A model generated the notes under the pieces. It saw nothing but the letters and a program-made list of their open reading frames with translations, did not search any database and was not told where the DNA came from. This document shows positions 1 through 5,276 of a DNA stretch of 6,680 nt, one piece after another. Positions within the stretch are counted from its first letter, which is position 1, and each line of letters starts with the position of its first letter. This DNA is from an uncultured Clostridia bacterium (GTDB lineage Bacteria > Bacillota > Clostridia > Christensenellales > Borkfalkiaceae): the NCBI GenBank assembly GCA_947629725.1, contig CANREU010000091.1, forward strand, positions 1 through 6,680, written 5' to 3'. Position numbers and translations under genes: made by a program.

Positions 1-267
1 GCCGGCCTGGGTGTGCTCGTCCAGATAATTATACTGGATCTGGCACAGGTCCCAGTCATAGTCGTCCAGAATCTTCAGAAAATTCTCCGTGTTGCCGTGG
101 TAGGAGAATCCGATGCTCCCAATGGCCCCGGTAATACCCTCTGCAATCCCTCCGAGGATATCCGCCCCGACGCCGAGCCGCCCGAGCTCCTCCGCGATGC
201 GGCGGGGCTGGTAGCGCTCCGCCTCCTCCGAGAGATGGGGATTGACGAGAATAACCGCTCTTTTCAT
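1..267 (-). CDS. Hybrid ORF fragment: unknown N-terminus joined to aldo/keto reductase interior
   Basis: This open frame begins at an ATG (267-265) and runs off the left edge after 89 codons without a stop. Residues 53-89 (from GFSYHGN to DEHTQAG) closely match the interior of COG1453-type aldo/keto reductases, including the conserved CQIQYNYLDE segment. In those enzymes this segment lies well inside the protein, after about 150 residues of barrel, so it should not sit 50 residues from a start codon. Residues 1-38 (MKRAVILVNPHLSEE...) do not look like an aldo/keto reductase N-terminus; they loosely recall the start of RimK-like ATP-grasp proteins, which I hold weakly. Leucine codons change too: all five in residues 1-38 are CTC, all four in residues 64-82 are CTG. 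There is no Shine-Dalgarno close to the ATG, because the preceding bases form a terminator. It may be an assembly chimera, a recombination scar or a real fusion; the first is likeliest. Confidence 0.6.
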   Translation of the reverse strand, partial: MKRAVILVNPHLSEEAERYQPRRIAEELGRLGVGADILGGIAEGITGAIGSIGFSYHGNTENFLKILDDYDWDLCQIQYNYLDEHTQAG

Positions 268-270
268 AGC

Positions 271-295
271 AAAAAGCGGGGCGCCCGCCCCGCTT
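271..295 (-). terminator. Intrinsic terminator after hom
   Basis: A perfect 9-bp stem (AAGCGGGGC at 274-282 with GCCCCGCTT at 287-295) has a 4-base loop. Read on the minus strand it is followed by TTTTT (275-271). It lies 5 bases past the hom stop codon, so it should end the ECF-coaX-hom transcript. It also lies only 3 bases before the ATG of the next leftward ORF. Confidence 0.9.
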
Positions 296-299
296 CCTT

Positions 300-1580
300 T
301 CAGAATGCCACGCGGAGCACCGCGTCCACTTTGGCGATGTCGAGCTCGTCGATCTTCGCCGCCGCGTTACGGATGGCGCTCTCCGCCGTGCCGTGGGTGA
401 CGAGCACGAGGGTCGCCGTGCCCGCGCCGCGGTTGCGCTCCTGGATGAGTTCGCCGACGGACACCCCGAATTTCCCGAGCGCCGAGGCGATCTTTCCGAG
501 TACGCCCGCATGGTCGGTGACCGTCATGCGGAGGTAGTAGCAGCTCTTGAAGTCGGAGACGAATTTCACGTCCTTTTCCGCCTCCTCGCTGTTTTTGAAG
601 GGAGAATACTTGTTCTCGGAGTGGGTCGCGGCGTAGATGACGTCGCTCACGACGGCGCTCCCCGTGGGCAGTTCCCCCGCCCCTCTTCCGTAAAGCATCA
701 CGTCGCCCACCGCGTCGCCGTGCACGAGGACGGCGTTGAAGGCGTCGTTCACCGAGGCGAGCGGGTGGGACGCGGGGACAAAGGCGGGGTGTACCCGCAC
801 CTCGATCCCCTCCGCCGTGTTCTTGCCGACGGCGAGAAGTTTGAGGACGTAGCCGAGCTGCTTGCCGTAACGCACGTCTTCGGCGGAAACGGAGGCGATC
901 CCCTCGCGGTAGACCTGCGAGAGCGGGATCTTGGTGTGGAAGGCGAGGGAGGCGAGAATGGAGAGCTTGTAGGAGGCGTCGTACCCGTCGACATCGGAGG
1001 AGGGGTCCGCCTCGGCATAGCCGAGCGCCTGCGCCTCTTTGAGGGCGTCTTCATAGCTTGCGCCCTCATTCCCCATCTTGGTGAGGATGTAGTTGGTCGT
1101 CCCGTTGATGATGCCGACGACGGACTCGATCCCGTTCGCTTGCAACCCGTCGAGCAAGGTGCGGATGATGGGCACGCCGCCCACGCAGCTGCCCTCGTAG
1201 TAGAGCCCCGCATTGTGCCGCTTCGCCGCCGCCTCGAGCTCGTGGGAATACTTGCAGTAGAGCTCCTTGTTGGAGGTGACGACCGTCTTCCCCGCATGGA
1301 GGGCGGCGAGCACATACTCGCGCGCCGCTTCGATCCCGCCGATGACTTCGACGACGATCTGCACGTCGGGGTCGGCAACGACCTCCGCGATATTGGAGGC
1401 GATCTTCTCCTCGGGAACGCCGAGCGCAAGCGCCTTTTCGCGCTTGATCTCGAGCACGCTCTCGACGAAAATATCGACGTTCTGCGTCTTTTGATAGAAT
1501 TCCCTATGGGATTCGAGAATGCGATAGGTGCCTCCCCCCACGACGCCGAGCCCCAAGATCGCAACTCCGACCTTCTTCAT
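300..1580 (-). CDS. hom: Homoserine dehydrogenase with C-terminal ACT domain
   Basis: This enzyme reduces aspartate semialdehyde to homoserine with NAD(P)H in the cytoplasm, the branch step toward threonine and methionine. The 426 residues match the usual length of the ACT-containing form. The nucleotide-binding loop is GLGVVGGG (10-17). TSNKELY (102-108) carries the conserved Lys105, and GIINGTTNYILTKM (156-169) is a family signature. The catalytic region ADPSSDVDGYDASYKL (191-206) holds Asp196, Asp201 and Lys205, spaced like Asp214, Asp219 and Lys223 of the yeast enzyme. Residues 348-426 form an ACT domain, consistent with allosteric control, usually by threonine. The ATG overlaps the coaX stop (ATGA) and has GGAGG 7 bases upstream (1592-1588), inside the end of coaX. 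No thrB, thrC or aspartokinase gene is adjacent; the partners here belong to vitamin uptake and CoA synthesis. A strong terminator follows at once, so this is the last gene of the operon. Confidence 0.97.
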   Translation of the reverse strand: MKKVGVAILGLGVVGGGTYRILESHREFYQKTQNVDIFVESVLEIKREKALALGVPEEKIASNIAEVVADPDVQIVVEVIGGIEAAREYVLAALHAGKTVVTSNKELYCKYSHELEAAAKRHNAGLYYEGSCVGGVPIIRTLLDGLQANGIESVVGIINGTTNYILTKMGNEGASYEDALKEAQALGYAEADPSSDVDGYDASYKLSILASLAFHTKIPLSQVYREGIASVSAEDVRYGKQLGYVLKLLAVGKNTAEGIEVRVHPAFVPASHPLASVNDAFNAVLVHGDAVGDVMLYGRGAGELPTGSAVVSDVIYAATHSENKYSPFKNSEEAEKDVKFVSDFKSCYYLRMTVTDHAGVLGKIASALGKFGVSVGELIQERNRGAGTATLVLVTHGTAESAIRNAAAKIDELDIAKVDAVLRVAF

Positions 1581-2359
1581 TTTCCTTCCTCCGTTACGTT
1601 CAGTTCATAGAGATATTTCAAGCCGTCGAGCGTGAGCATCTTGTCGATCACGTCGATACACTTCGTTTCCTTTGCGATGGCCTCGGAAAATCCCCCCGTC
1701 GCGACGGTGAGGGCCTCCTCGCCGAGCTCCTTTTTGATCTTGCGGACGAGGAACTCCACGAGCCCCGCGAACCCGAACACGATCCCCGCCTGCATGTTGG
1801 TGACGGTGTTCGTCGCAATGACGCTCTTCGGCGCCTCTATTTCCACCCGCGGAAGTTTTGCGGTGCCCGAGACAAGGCTGTCGAGCGAGCCCTTGATGCC
1901 GGGCGCGATGACGCCGCCGATGAACTCCCCGTCCTTCAAGACGTTGAGCGTGGTCGCCGTGCCGAAGTCCACCACGATGATGGGCTTCTCCGCCCCGTAT
2001 TTTTTGAGTGCGGATACGTTGTTCACGATCCTGTCCGCCCCCACCTCGCGCGCGTTGTCCGCCCGCATGCGCAGCCCCGTTTTGAGCCCGGGGGCGATCT
2101 GCAGGGGCTTCACCGAGAGGTACACCGCGAGCATGTGGGAGATGGTGTAGTCGAGCGACGGGACGACGGAGGAGAAGATCCCCCCCTTTATCTCCCTTTC
2201 GTTCACGCCGTTCAGGCGGAGCATGGAGACGAGCTGGACGCCGTATTCATCGGACGTCTTTTTGAGGTCGGTCGCGATGCGGAAGGAGAATTTGAGTTCG
2301 TCCCCGTCAAAGACCGCATATTTTATATTGGAATTGCCGATGTCGATGCAGACGATCAC
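1577..2359 (-). CDS. coaX: Type III pantothenate kinase
   Basis: CoaX phosphorylates pantothenate to 4'-phosphopantothenate, the first step of coenzyme A synthesis; the type III family is not feedback-inhibited by CoA and needs a monovalent cation. The 260 residues equal the usual family length. The N-terminal phosphate loop is DIGNSNIK (6-13). GADRIVN (107-113) carries the conserved catalytic Asp109, DFGTATT (131-137) is the second nucleotide-binding motif, and ATGGF (220-224) is the late glycine motif. The start is GTG (2359-2357), which overlaps the stop of the ECF gene as GTGA. GGAGG lies 7 bases upstream. The overlap implies translational coupling with the transporter subunit, and with hom at the other end. 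The gene appears intact. Confidence 0.96.
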   Translation of the reverse strand: MIVCIDIGNSNIKYAVFDGDELKFSFRIATDLKKTSDEYGVQLVSMLRLNGVNEREIKGGIFSSVVPSLDYTISHMLAVYLSVKPLQIAPGLKTGLRMRADNAREVGADRIVNNVSALKKYGAEKPIIVVDFGTATTLNVLKDGEFIGGVIAPGIKGSLDSLVSGTAKLPRVEIEAPKSVIATNTVTNMQAGIVFGFAGLVEFLVRKIKKELGEEALTVATGGFSEAIAKETKCIDVIDKMLTLDGLKYLYELNVTEEGK

Positions 2360-3045
2360 GAATGTTCCTCCGCGGCGGTTTTCTTCTCTTCAAGCTCTGT
2401 TTGTTCCGCCGCAGGCTCCTCTTTCCCCTTCCCGATCCTCTTCTCCACGACGACCACCACTCTGTGGATGGCGGGCGCGAGGATGAGGTTGATGCCGAAT
2501 TCGATAAAGAAGTTGAAGGAGACGAGGGCGACCAAGATGAAGACGAGCACGTCCGCCCCCGTGAGCCCGCCCCCGAACTCGGAGATGGTGCCCGTCATGC
2601 AAAGGCACCCGAGGATGAAGAGCCCCGTGTTGAGGATGGGGACGGCGGCGCTCGCGACGAACACGGCGGCGAGCCTGCTCTTCTTTGCGATGAGGCGGTA
2701 TAAGAGCCCCGCGACGAGCCCCGCGACCGACGTCTTCAAAAGGCAGGTGAAGGTAGTGATGACGGGCGAATTCGTCCAGATCGCGAGATAGAAGGCGTTC
2801 CCCGTTAAAATGATGACCTGAATGAGGACGACGATCCCGCACGCGAGCCCGAGATACAGTCCGCCGAGCGGCCCGAGCAGGATCGCCCCGAGGACGATGG
2901 GAAGGAGGGAGAAGTTGAGGGTCGCCCCCCCGCCGACGGGTATGCCGCTGGCGAAGACTTGCAGCACGATAACGAGTGCCAGAAGCACCGAGAAGTAGGC
3001 AATGTTCTTCGCGGAGAAGAACTTGCGCGCGCCCGTTTTTTCCAT
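2356..3045 (-). CDS. ECF transporter S component, possibly for pantothenate (PanT-like)
   Basis: This is an integral membrane substrate-binding subunit of an energy-coupling-factor vitamin importer. Such subunits dock on a shared EcfT-EcfA-EcfA' module, which is not in this window. The 229 residues show about six hydrophobic segments: roughly 15-33, 45-58, 60-80, 98-120, 126-148 and 166-192. A glycine-rich stretch (GIPVGGGATLNF, 34-45) follows helix 1, as in many S subunits. After the last segment comes a charged, Glu/Lys-rich tail (201-229), probably cytosolic. The ATG has GGAGG 7 bases upstream (3057-3053). Its stop overlaps the coaX start, so transport and phosphorylation of pantothenate is an attractive reading. 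The family call rests on hydrophobic pattern and sequence feel, and the substrate rests only on the neighbour; other vitamins remain possible. The ~105-base leader carries a hairpin just ahead of the ribosome binding site. Confidence 0.8.
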   Translation of the reverse strand: MEKTGARKFFSAKNIAYFSVLLALVIVLQVFASGIPVGGGATLNFSLLPIVLGAILLGPLGGLYLGLACGIVVLIQVIILTGNAFYLAIWTNSPVITTFTCLLKTSVAGLVAGLLYRLIAKKSRLAAVFVASAAVPILNTGLFILGCLCMTGTISEFGGGLTGADVLVFILVALVSFNFFIEFGINLILAPAIHRVVVVVEKRIGKGKEEPAAEQTELEEKKTAAEEHS

Positions 3046-3059
3046 ACAGTTGCCTCCAT

Positions 3060-3083
3060 CGGATCTCCCTTTCGGAGTATCCG
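3060..3083 (-). promoter_or_regulatory. Leader hairpin just 5' of the ECF gene ribosome binding site
   Basis: On the minus-strand transcript, CGGAT-A-CTCC pairs with GGAG-ATCCG around a GAAAG loop. This gives nine base pairs with one bulged A. The hairpin ends 2 bases before the GGAGG of the ECF gene. Its left-arm CTCC could instead pair with that GGAGG, so two exclusive folds are possible. I do not recognise a known riboswitch class. Confidence 0.5.
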
Positions 3084-3158
3084 CAGAAAAATTTTTTCGG
3101 AGCCGCTTTTTACGGATAAAACCGTTTCCGTGTTTTTCCGCGCGGACATCCTTTTCCT

Positions 3159-3187
3159 ATTATATCAAAAGCGCCCCCGTTTGGCAA
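3159..3187 (-). promoter_or_regulatory. Sigma-A-type promoter of the ECF-coaX-hom operon
   Basis: The -35 is TTGCCA (3187-3182), followed by a 17-base spacer and a perfect TATAAT -10 (3164-3159). A TG dinucleotide one base upstream of the -10 gives an extended -10. The predicted transcription start is near 3152, leaving a leader of about 105 bases before the ECF ATG. Confidence 0.85.
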
Positions 3188-3250
3188 CTAAATGAAAGGA
3201 GTTGGCGGGAACATTTTTTCGGACGGGGAGCATAAGATTTACTATCAAAG

Positions 3251-3281
3251 CCGCAGACCGCAAATCGTACATACTCTGCGG
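3251..3281 (+). promoter_or_regulatory. Inverted repeat in the leader of the small membrane protein gene
   Basis: CCGCAGA (3251-3257) and TCTGCGG (3275-3281) form a perfect 7-bp stem around a 17-base loop. The hairpin ends 4 bases before AAGGAGG (3286-3292). It could be an mRNA-stabilising or translation-modulating structure, or an operator. I find no convincing -35/-10 pair upstream of it, so the promoter of this gene stays unlocated. Confidence 0.45.
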
Positions 3282-3299
3282 CGACAAGGAGGAAAAACC

Positions 3300-3506
3300 A
3301 TGAATAGCTTGAACGGCAACGGCCGTCTGTGGATTCTCATCGCCCTGCTCATTCTCGGGTTCGGCGGCGGAAACATCTTGAATTCCCGCGCCCTCTCGGG
3401 CTGCGGCTGGCCGATCCTCGTCGCGCTCGCCTATTGCCTCGGCAAAAACGGGACCCTCGGCGCCCTCGCGAACTGCCTCGGCGGCGGCTGCAACTGCAAC
3501 GGCTGA
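3300..3506 (+). CDS. Small Gly/Cys-rich membrane-associated protein, function unknown
   Basis: This 68-residue protein is not one I can name. It starts at ATG 3300 with AAGGAGG 7 bases upstream; a longer in-frame start at 3192 has no ribosome binding site and would run through the leader hairpin, so I reject it. Residues 10-24 (LWILIALLILGFGGG) form a hydrophobic segment ending in a glycine run. Residues 37-48 form a second, weaker one. Glycine makes up 15 of 68 residues. Five cysteines (35, 46, 59, 64, 66) include a C-terminal CNC in the tail GGGCNCNG. There is no lipobox or double-glycine leader, and no exporter or immunity gene is next to it. It resembles in style the short glycine/cysteine-rich membrane proteins of spore-formers, but that is only an impression. 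A strong terminator follows, so it is a single-gene unit. Confidence 0.75.
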   Translation: MNSLNGNGRLWILIALLILGFGGGNILNSRALSGCGWPILVALAYCLGKNGTLGALANCLGGGCNCNG

Positions 3507-3530
3507 GTTTTGAATCCGATCCCGTAGGGA

Positions 3531-3560
3531 AATCCCGGCGCATGCTGCGCCGGGATTTTT
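3531..3560 (+). terminator. Terminator between converging genes
   Basis: A perfect 12-bp stem (AATCCCGGCGCA at 3531-3542, TGCGCCGGGATT at 3546-3557) has a 3-base loop. It is followed on the plus strand by T residues through 3560. It ends the small-protein transcript. On the minus strand only ATTT follows the stem, so it may act more weakly as the terminator of the Nudix operon, whose stop codon touches position 3560. Confidence 0.88.
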
Positions 3561-4090
3561 CATTTTCTTCTCAATGCGTAATTTTGGAGGGCGGCGACCG
3601 TCTTTCCGTCGCAGATCTCCCCCCGCTCCACCATCGCGAGCGCCTCTTCGACGGAGAGGTAGACGACGGTGAGAAATTCCCCTTCGTCGGGACTGCTCTC
3701 CCCCGCCGTGGCGCCGACCGCCTCATAGACATGAATTTTCTCATTTGTATAACCGGGGGTCGGATAGAGGGTGAAGAGCTTTTCGAGCCTCTCCGCGGAG
3801 AGCCCTGTCTCCTCTTTGAGTTCGCGCACCGCGGCTTTTTCGGGGTCCTCCCCCCTCTCGAGCTTGCCCGCGGGGATCTCCCACACCTCCTCGCCGTAGG
3901 CGTAGCGGAACTGCTTTACGAGGGCGACTTTGCCGTCTTTAACGCAGAGCACCGCCGCGCCCCCGCTATGCTCGACGACCTCCCGCTTGCAGGGCTTGCC
4001 GTCGGGAAGGAGAGCGTCGTCGCAACGGAGGGTGAGGATCTTTCCCCGATAGACGACGTTCCGCTTCACCGTCTCCTCGCGCAGATTCAC
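3560..4090 (-). CDS. nudF: Nudix hydrolase, ADP-ribose pyrophosphatase type
   Basis: The enzyme is expected to split ADP-ribose (and related ADP-sugars) into AMP and ribose 5-phosphate, a housecleaning step. Its 176 residues fit the family. A complete Nudix box spans residues 75-97: Gly75, five residues, Glu81, seven residues, Arg89-Glu90-Leu91, then Glu93-Glu94-x-Gly96-Leu97. All metal-binding glutamates are present. VKQFRYAYGEEVWEIPAG (58-75) and PTPGYTNEKIHVYEA (110-124) are typical of the NudF branch rather than MutT. The start is GTG (4090-4088), overlapping the stop of the upstream gene as GTGA, so the two are translationally coupled. Substrate choice within the family is inferred from these motifs. 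The gene symbol follows that assignment and is less certain than the Nudix call. Confidence 0.93.
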   Translation of the reverse strand: MNLREETVKRNVVYRGKILTLRCDDALLPDGKPCKREVVEHSGGAAVLCVKDGKVALVKQFRYAYGEEVWEIPAGKLERGEDPEKAAVRELKEETGLSAERLEKLFTLYPTPGYTNEKIHVYEAVGATAGESSPDEGEFLTVVYLSVEEALAMVERGEICDGKTVAALQNYALRRK

Positions 4091-4809
4091 TTTTTGAGTT
4101 CCTCCGCGAGCGAGAACATGACGGCGGCGTTCTCCTGCGGAGCGCCCGTCGCAAAGAGGAAGTAGCGGTAGCCCGTGAGTACGGCGTTGACTTCCACGGC
4201 GTCACGCCGCCCGATCGCGGCGAAGAGCTCGCTCAAAAGCACCTCCGCTGCGGCGCGGTCGGTCTTCGTGAGGTTGACGGAGGCGAGATTGGAGCGCTCC
4301 ACCGAGGCGCGGGCAGAGATCTTCTCGAGTACGCCGTCCCGCTCGCGGTGCAGCCGTTCGAGGGCGCCGCGGCGGCCCATATCGGGGAAGAGGTCGCGCA
4401 CGATGTCGCGGAAGGGGCGGATCATCCGCCCGACGAAGAGGGCGTAGCTCGCGGTGTAGCTCCCGTCCTCATAGAAATAGCGCAGGAGAAAATCGCTGAG
4501 GCGGACGCTCCCGCCGTCGATCTCCACGAGGAGACAGAATACGAAGGCGAGAATGTCGGTGCGCTCGGCGGGGAGATAGGCCGCACCGTGCGCCGAACCC
4601 TTCGCGACGGGAAAGCGCAGGCAGTCCCGCTTCGCCGCGGCGTAGTCGAACCCCGTCGTCACGCCCGCAAAGAGCTCGGTGAGTTCCTTGCAGTTCGCAA
4701 TGGCGCGGAGGGTCTCGCTGATCTTGGTATCCGCCACGACGTATTTGCCCTCGACGAGCTCGTCGCAGGCGGTGAAAAAGCGTTGCAGTTTGAAATCTCT
4801 CTCTTCCAT
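4087..4809 (-). CDS. Conserved-looking protein of unknown function
   Basis: I do not recognise a named family. I place the start at ATG 4809-4807, with GGAGG 6 bases upstream (4820-4816). A further in-frame start at 4860 would lie upstream of the predicted -10 and add 17 unlikely residues. The 240-residue product has no signal peptide. It appears mostly helical. One hydrophobic stretch, DILAFVFCLLVEID (85-98), is too interrupted by acidic ends to be a clear membrane span. An aromatic segment (LLRYFYEDGSYTASYALF, 108-125) looks like a conserved core. Residues 143-176 are rich in Arg and Glu and may form a long helix. Cysteines are few (15, 40, 63, 92). It is the first gene of a two-gene operon whose second gene, an ADP-ribose pyrophosphatase, overlaps it by 4 bases. 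Confidence 0.85.
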   Translation of the reverse strand: MEERDFKLQRFFTACDELVEGKYVVADTKISETLRAIANCKELTELFAGVTTGFDYAAAKRDCLRFPVAKGSAHGAAYLPAERTDILAFVFCLLVEIDGGSVRLSDFLLRYFYEDGSYTASYALFVGRMIRPFRDIVRDLFPDMGRRGALERLHRERDGVLEKISARASVERSNLASVNLTKTDRAAAEVLLSELFAAIGRRDAVEVNAVLTGYRYFLFATGAPQENAAVMFSLAEELKK

Positions 4810-4820
4810 CGGCTTCCTCC

Positions 4821-4842
4821 GCGGGGCAAATGCCGTCCCCGC
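4821..4842 (-). promoter_or_regulatory. Hairpin at the 5' end of the 4087-4809 transcript
   Basis: GCGGGG and CCCCGC form a 6-bp GC-only stem around a 10-base loop. The predicted transcription start is near 4842, so the mRNA would begin with this stem. Its 3' arm directly touches the GGAGG ribosome binding site (4820-4816). It may stabilise the RNA or limit ribosome entry. Confidence 0.45.
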
Positions 4843-4848
4843 TCCTCT

Positions 4849-4876
4849 ATTATAGCACAAACAAAAAAAATATTAA
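4849..4876 (-). promoter_or_regulatory. Extended -10 promoter for the unknown-protein/Nudix operon
   Basis: A perfect TATAAT (4854-4849) is preceded by TGC, giving an extended -10. The best -35 is weak: TTAATA (4876-4871) at 16 bases. An A/T-rich tract upstream may act as an UP-like element. The promoter diverges from the one at 4897-4925. Confidence 0.75.
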
Positions 4877-4896
4877 AGAATTTTTTCGGAAATATC

Positions 4897-4925
4897 TTGA
4901 TTTTATCCCCGAATTTAGGTATAAT
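4897..4925 (+). promoter_or_regulatory. Sigma-A-type promoter of the HPr-like gene
   Basis: TTGATT (4897-4902), a 17-base spacer and a perfect TATAAT (4920-4925) form a good promoter. The start of transcription should be near 4932, giving a ~29-base leader. It may also supply transcription to the DUF4364 and TSCPD genes, because I see no clear promoter before them. Confidence 0.85.
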
Positions 4926-4960
4926 GTGTTAAAGTCCAGATATATGGAGGAACATCGGCT

Positions 4961-5188
4961 ATGAAATCCATCAAAATTTCCCTCGAAATGGCGCAGAGAG
5001 TGAAAGAGTTCGTCGCCATCACCCAGAGCTGCGAGTGCGAGATCCTGCTCAAGAGCGGCAAATACGTCGTGGACGCGAAGTCCATCCTCGGCATCTTCAG
5101 CCTCGACCTCTCCAAGCCCCTCACCGTTGAGATCTATTGCGACGAATGCGACGAGCTTCTCGCCAAACTCAAGAAATTCGAGGCGTAA
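4961..5188 (+). CDS. HPr-fold protein lacking the active-site histidine
   Basis: The 75-residue product aligns with the HPr phosphocarrier family through its second half. DAKSILGIFSLDLSK (38-52) matches the classical region around regulatory Ser46 (LKSIMGVMSLGIAK in Bacillus HPr), placing the serine at Ser41. The N-terminal HARPA loop that carries phosphorylatable His15 is absent. After strand 1 (IKISL, 4-8) the protein goes straight to helix 1 (EMAQRVKEFVAI), so about five residues are missing. It therefore cannot pass phosphate in the sugar PTS in the usual way; a regulatory role like that of Crh is possible but unproven. Four cysteines occur as CEC (24-26) and CDEC (60-63), not usual in HPr. 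The start has GGAGG 10 bases upstream (4946-4950). It leads the plus-strand group, divergent from the Nudix operon. Confidence 0.85.
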   Translation: MKSIKISLEMAQRVKEFVAITQSCECEILLKSGKYVVDAKSILGIFSLDLSKPLTVEIYCDECDELLAKLKKFEA

Positions 5189-5219
5189 CGCCGTTTGCAA
5201 AACGCGGATCGAGCGAGTG

Positions 5220-5243
5220 AAGCCGCTTAATCTTAAGCGGCTT
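5220..5243 (+). terminator. Hairpin after the HPr-like gene, possible weak terminator
   Basis: AAGCCGCTTA and TAAGCGGCTT form a perfect 10-bp stem around ATCT. The following bases, ATTTGCGTTTC, are only moderately T-rich, so termination may be partial. A second, outer pairing is possible (AAACGC at 5200-5205 with GCGTTT at 5248-5253). Partial read-through would explain how the next gene, which lacks a clear promoter, is expressed. Confidence 0.55.
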
Positions 5244-5276
5244 ATTTGCGTTTCATACAGCTTTTGAGAGGAAACT

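Noticed and set aside
393..1610. Long plus-strand open frame of 405 codons opposite hom
   Set aside because: It lies antisense to a clear homoserine dehydrogenase, has low-complexity Arg/Gly/Asp/Val-rich composition and matches no family I know. GC-rich genes commonly leave such open antisense frames.
3046..3158. Known riboswitch (for example a pantothenate-linked motif) in the ECF leader
   Set aside because: I could not match any known consensus; only a simple hairpin is visible, so I report it without a class.
3231..3276. Promoter for the small protein gene (TAAGAT at 3233, or a sporulation-sigma-like CATACTC at 3270)
   Set aside because: Neither has a convincing -35 at proper spacing, and CATACTC lies inside the hairpin arm region. 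The evidence is too weak to annotate.
3192..3299. Longer N-terminus for the small membrane protein
   Set aside because: The ATG at 3192 has no ribosome binding site, the translated part looks random, and an excellent AAGGAGG precedes the ATG at 3300.
4810..4860. Upstream start for the unknown protein at 4860
   Set aside because: It would lie ahead of the -10 element and lacks a ribosome binding site; the ATG at 4809 has GGAGG at 6 bases.
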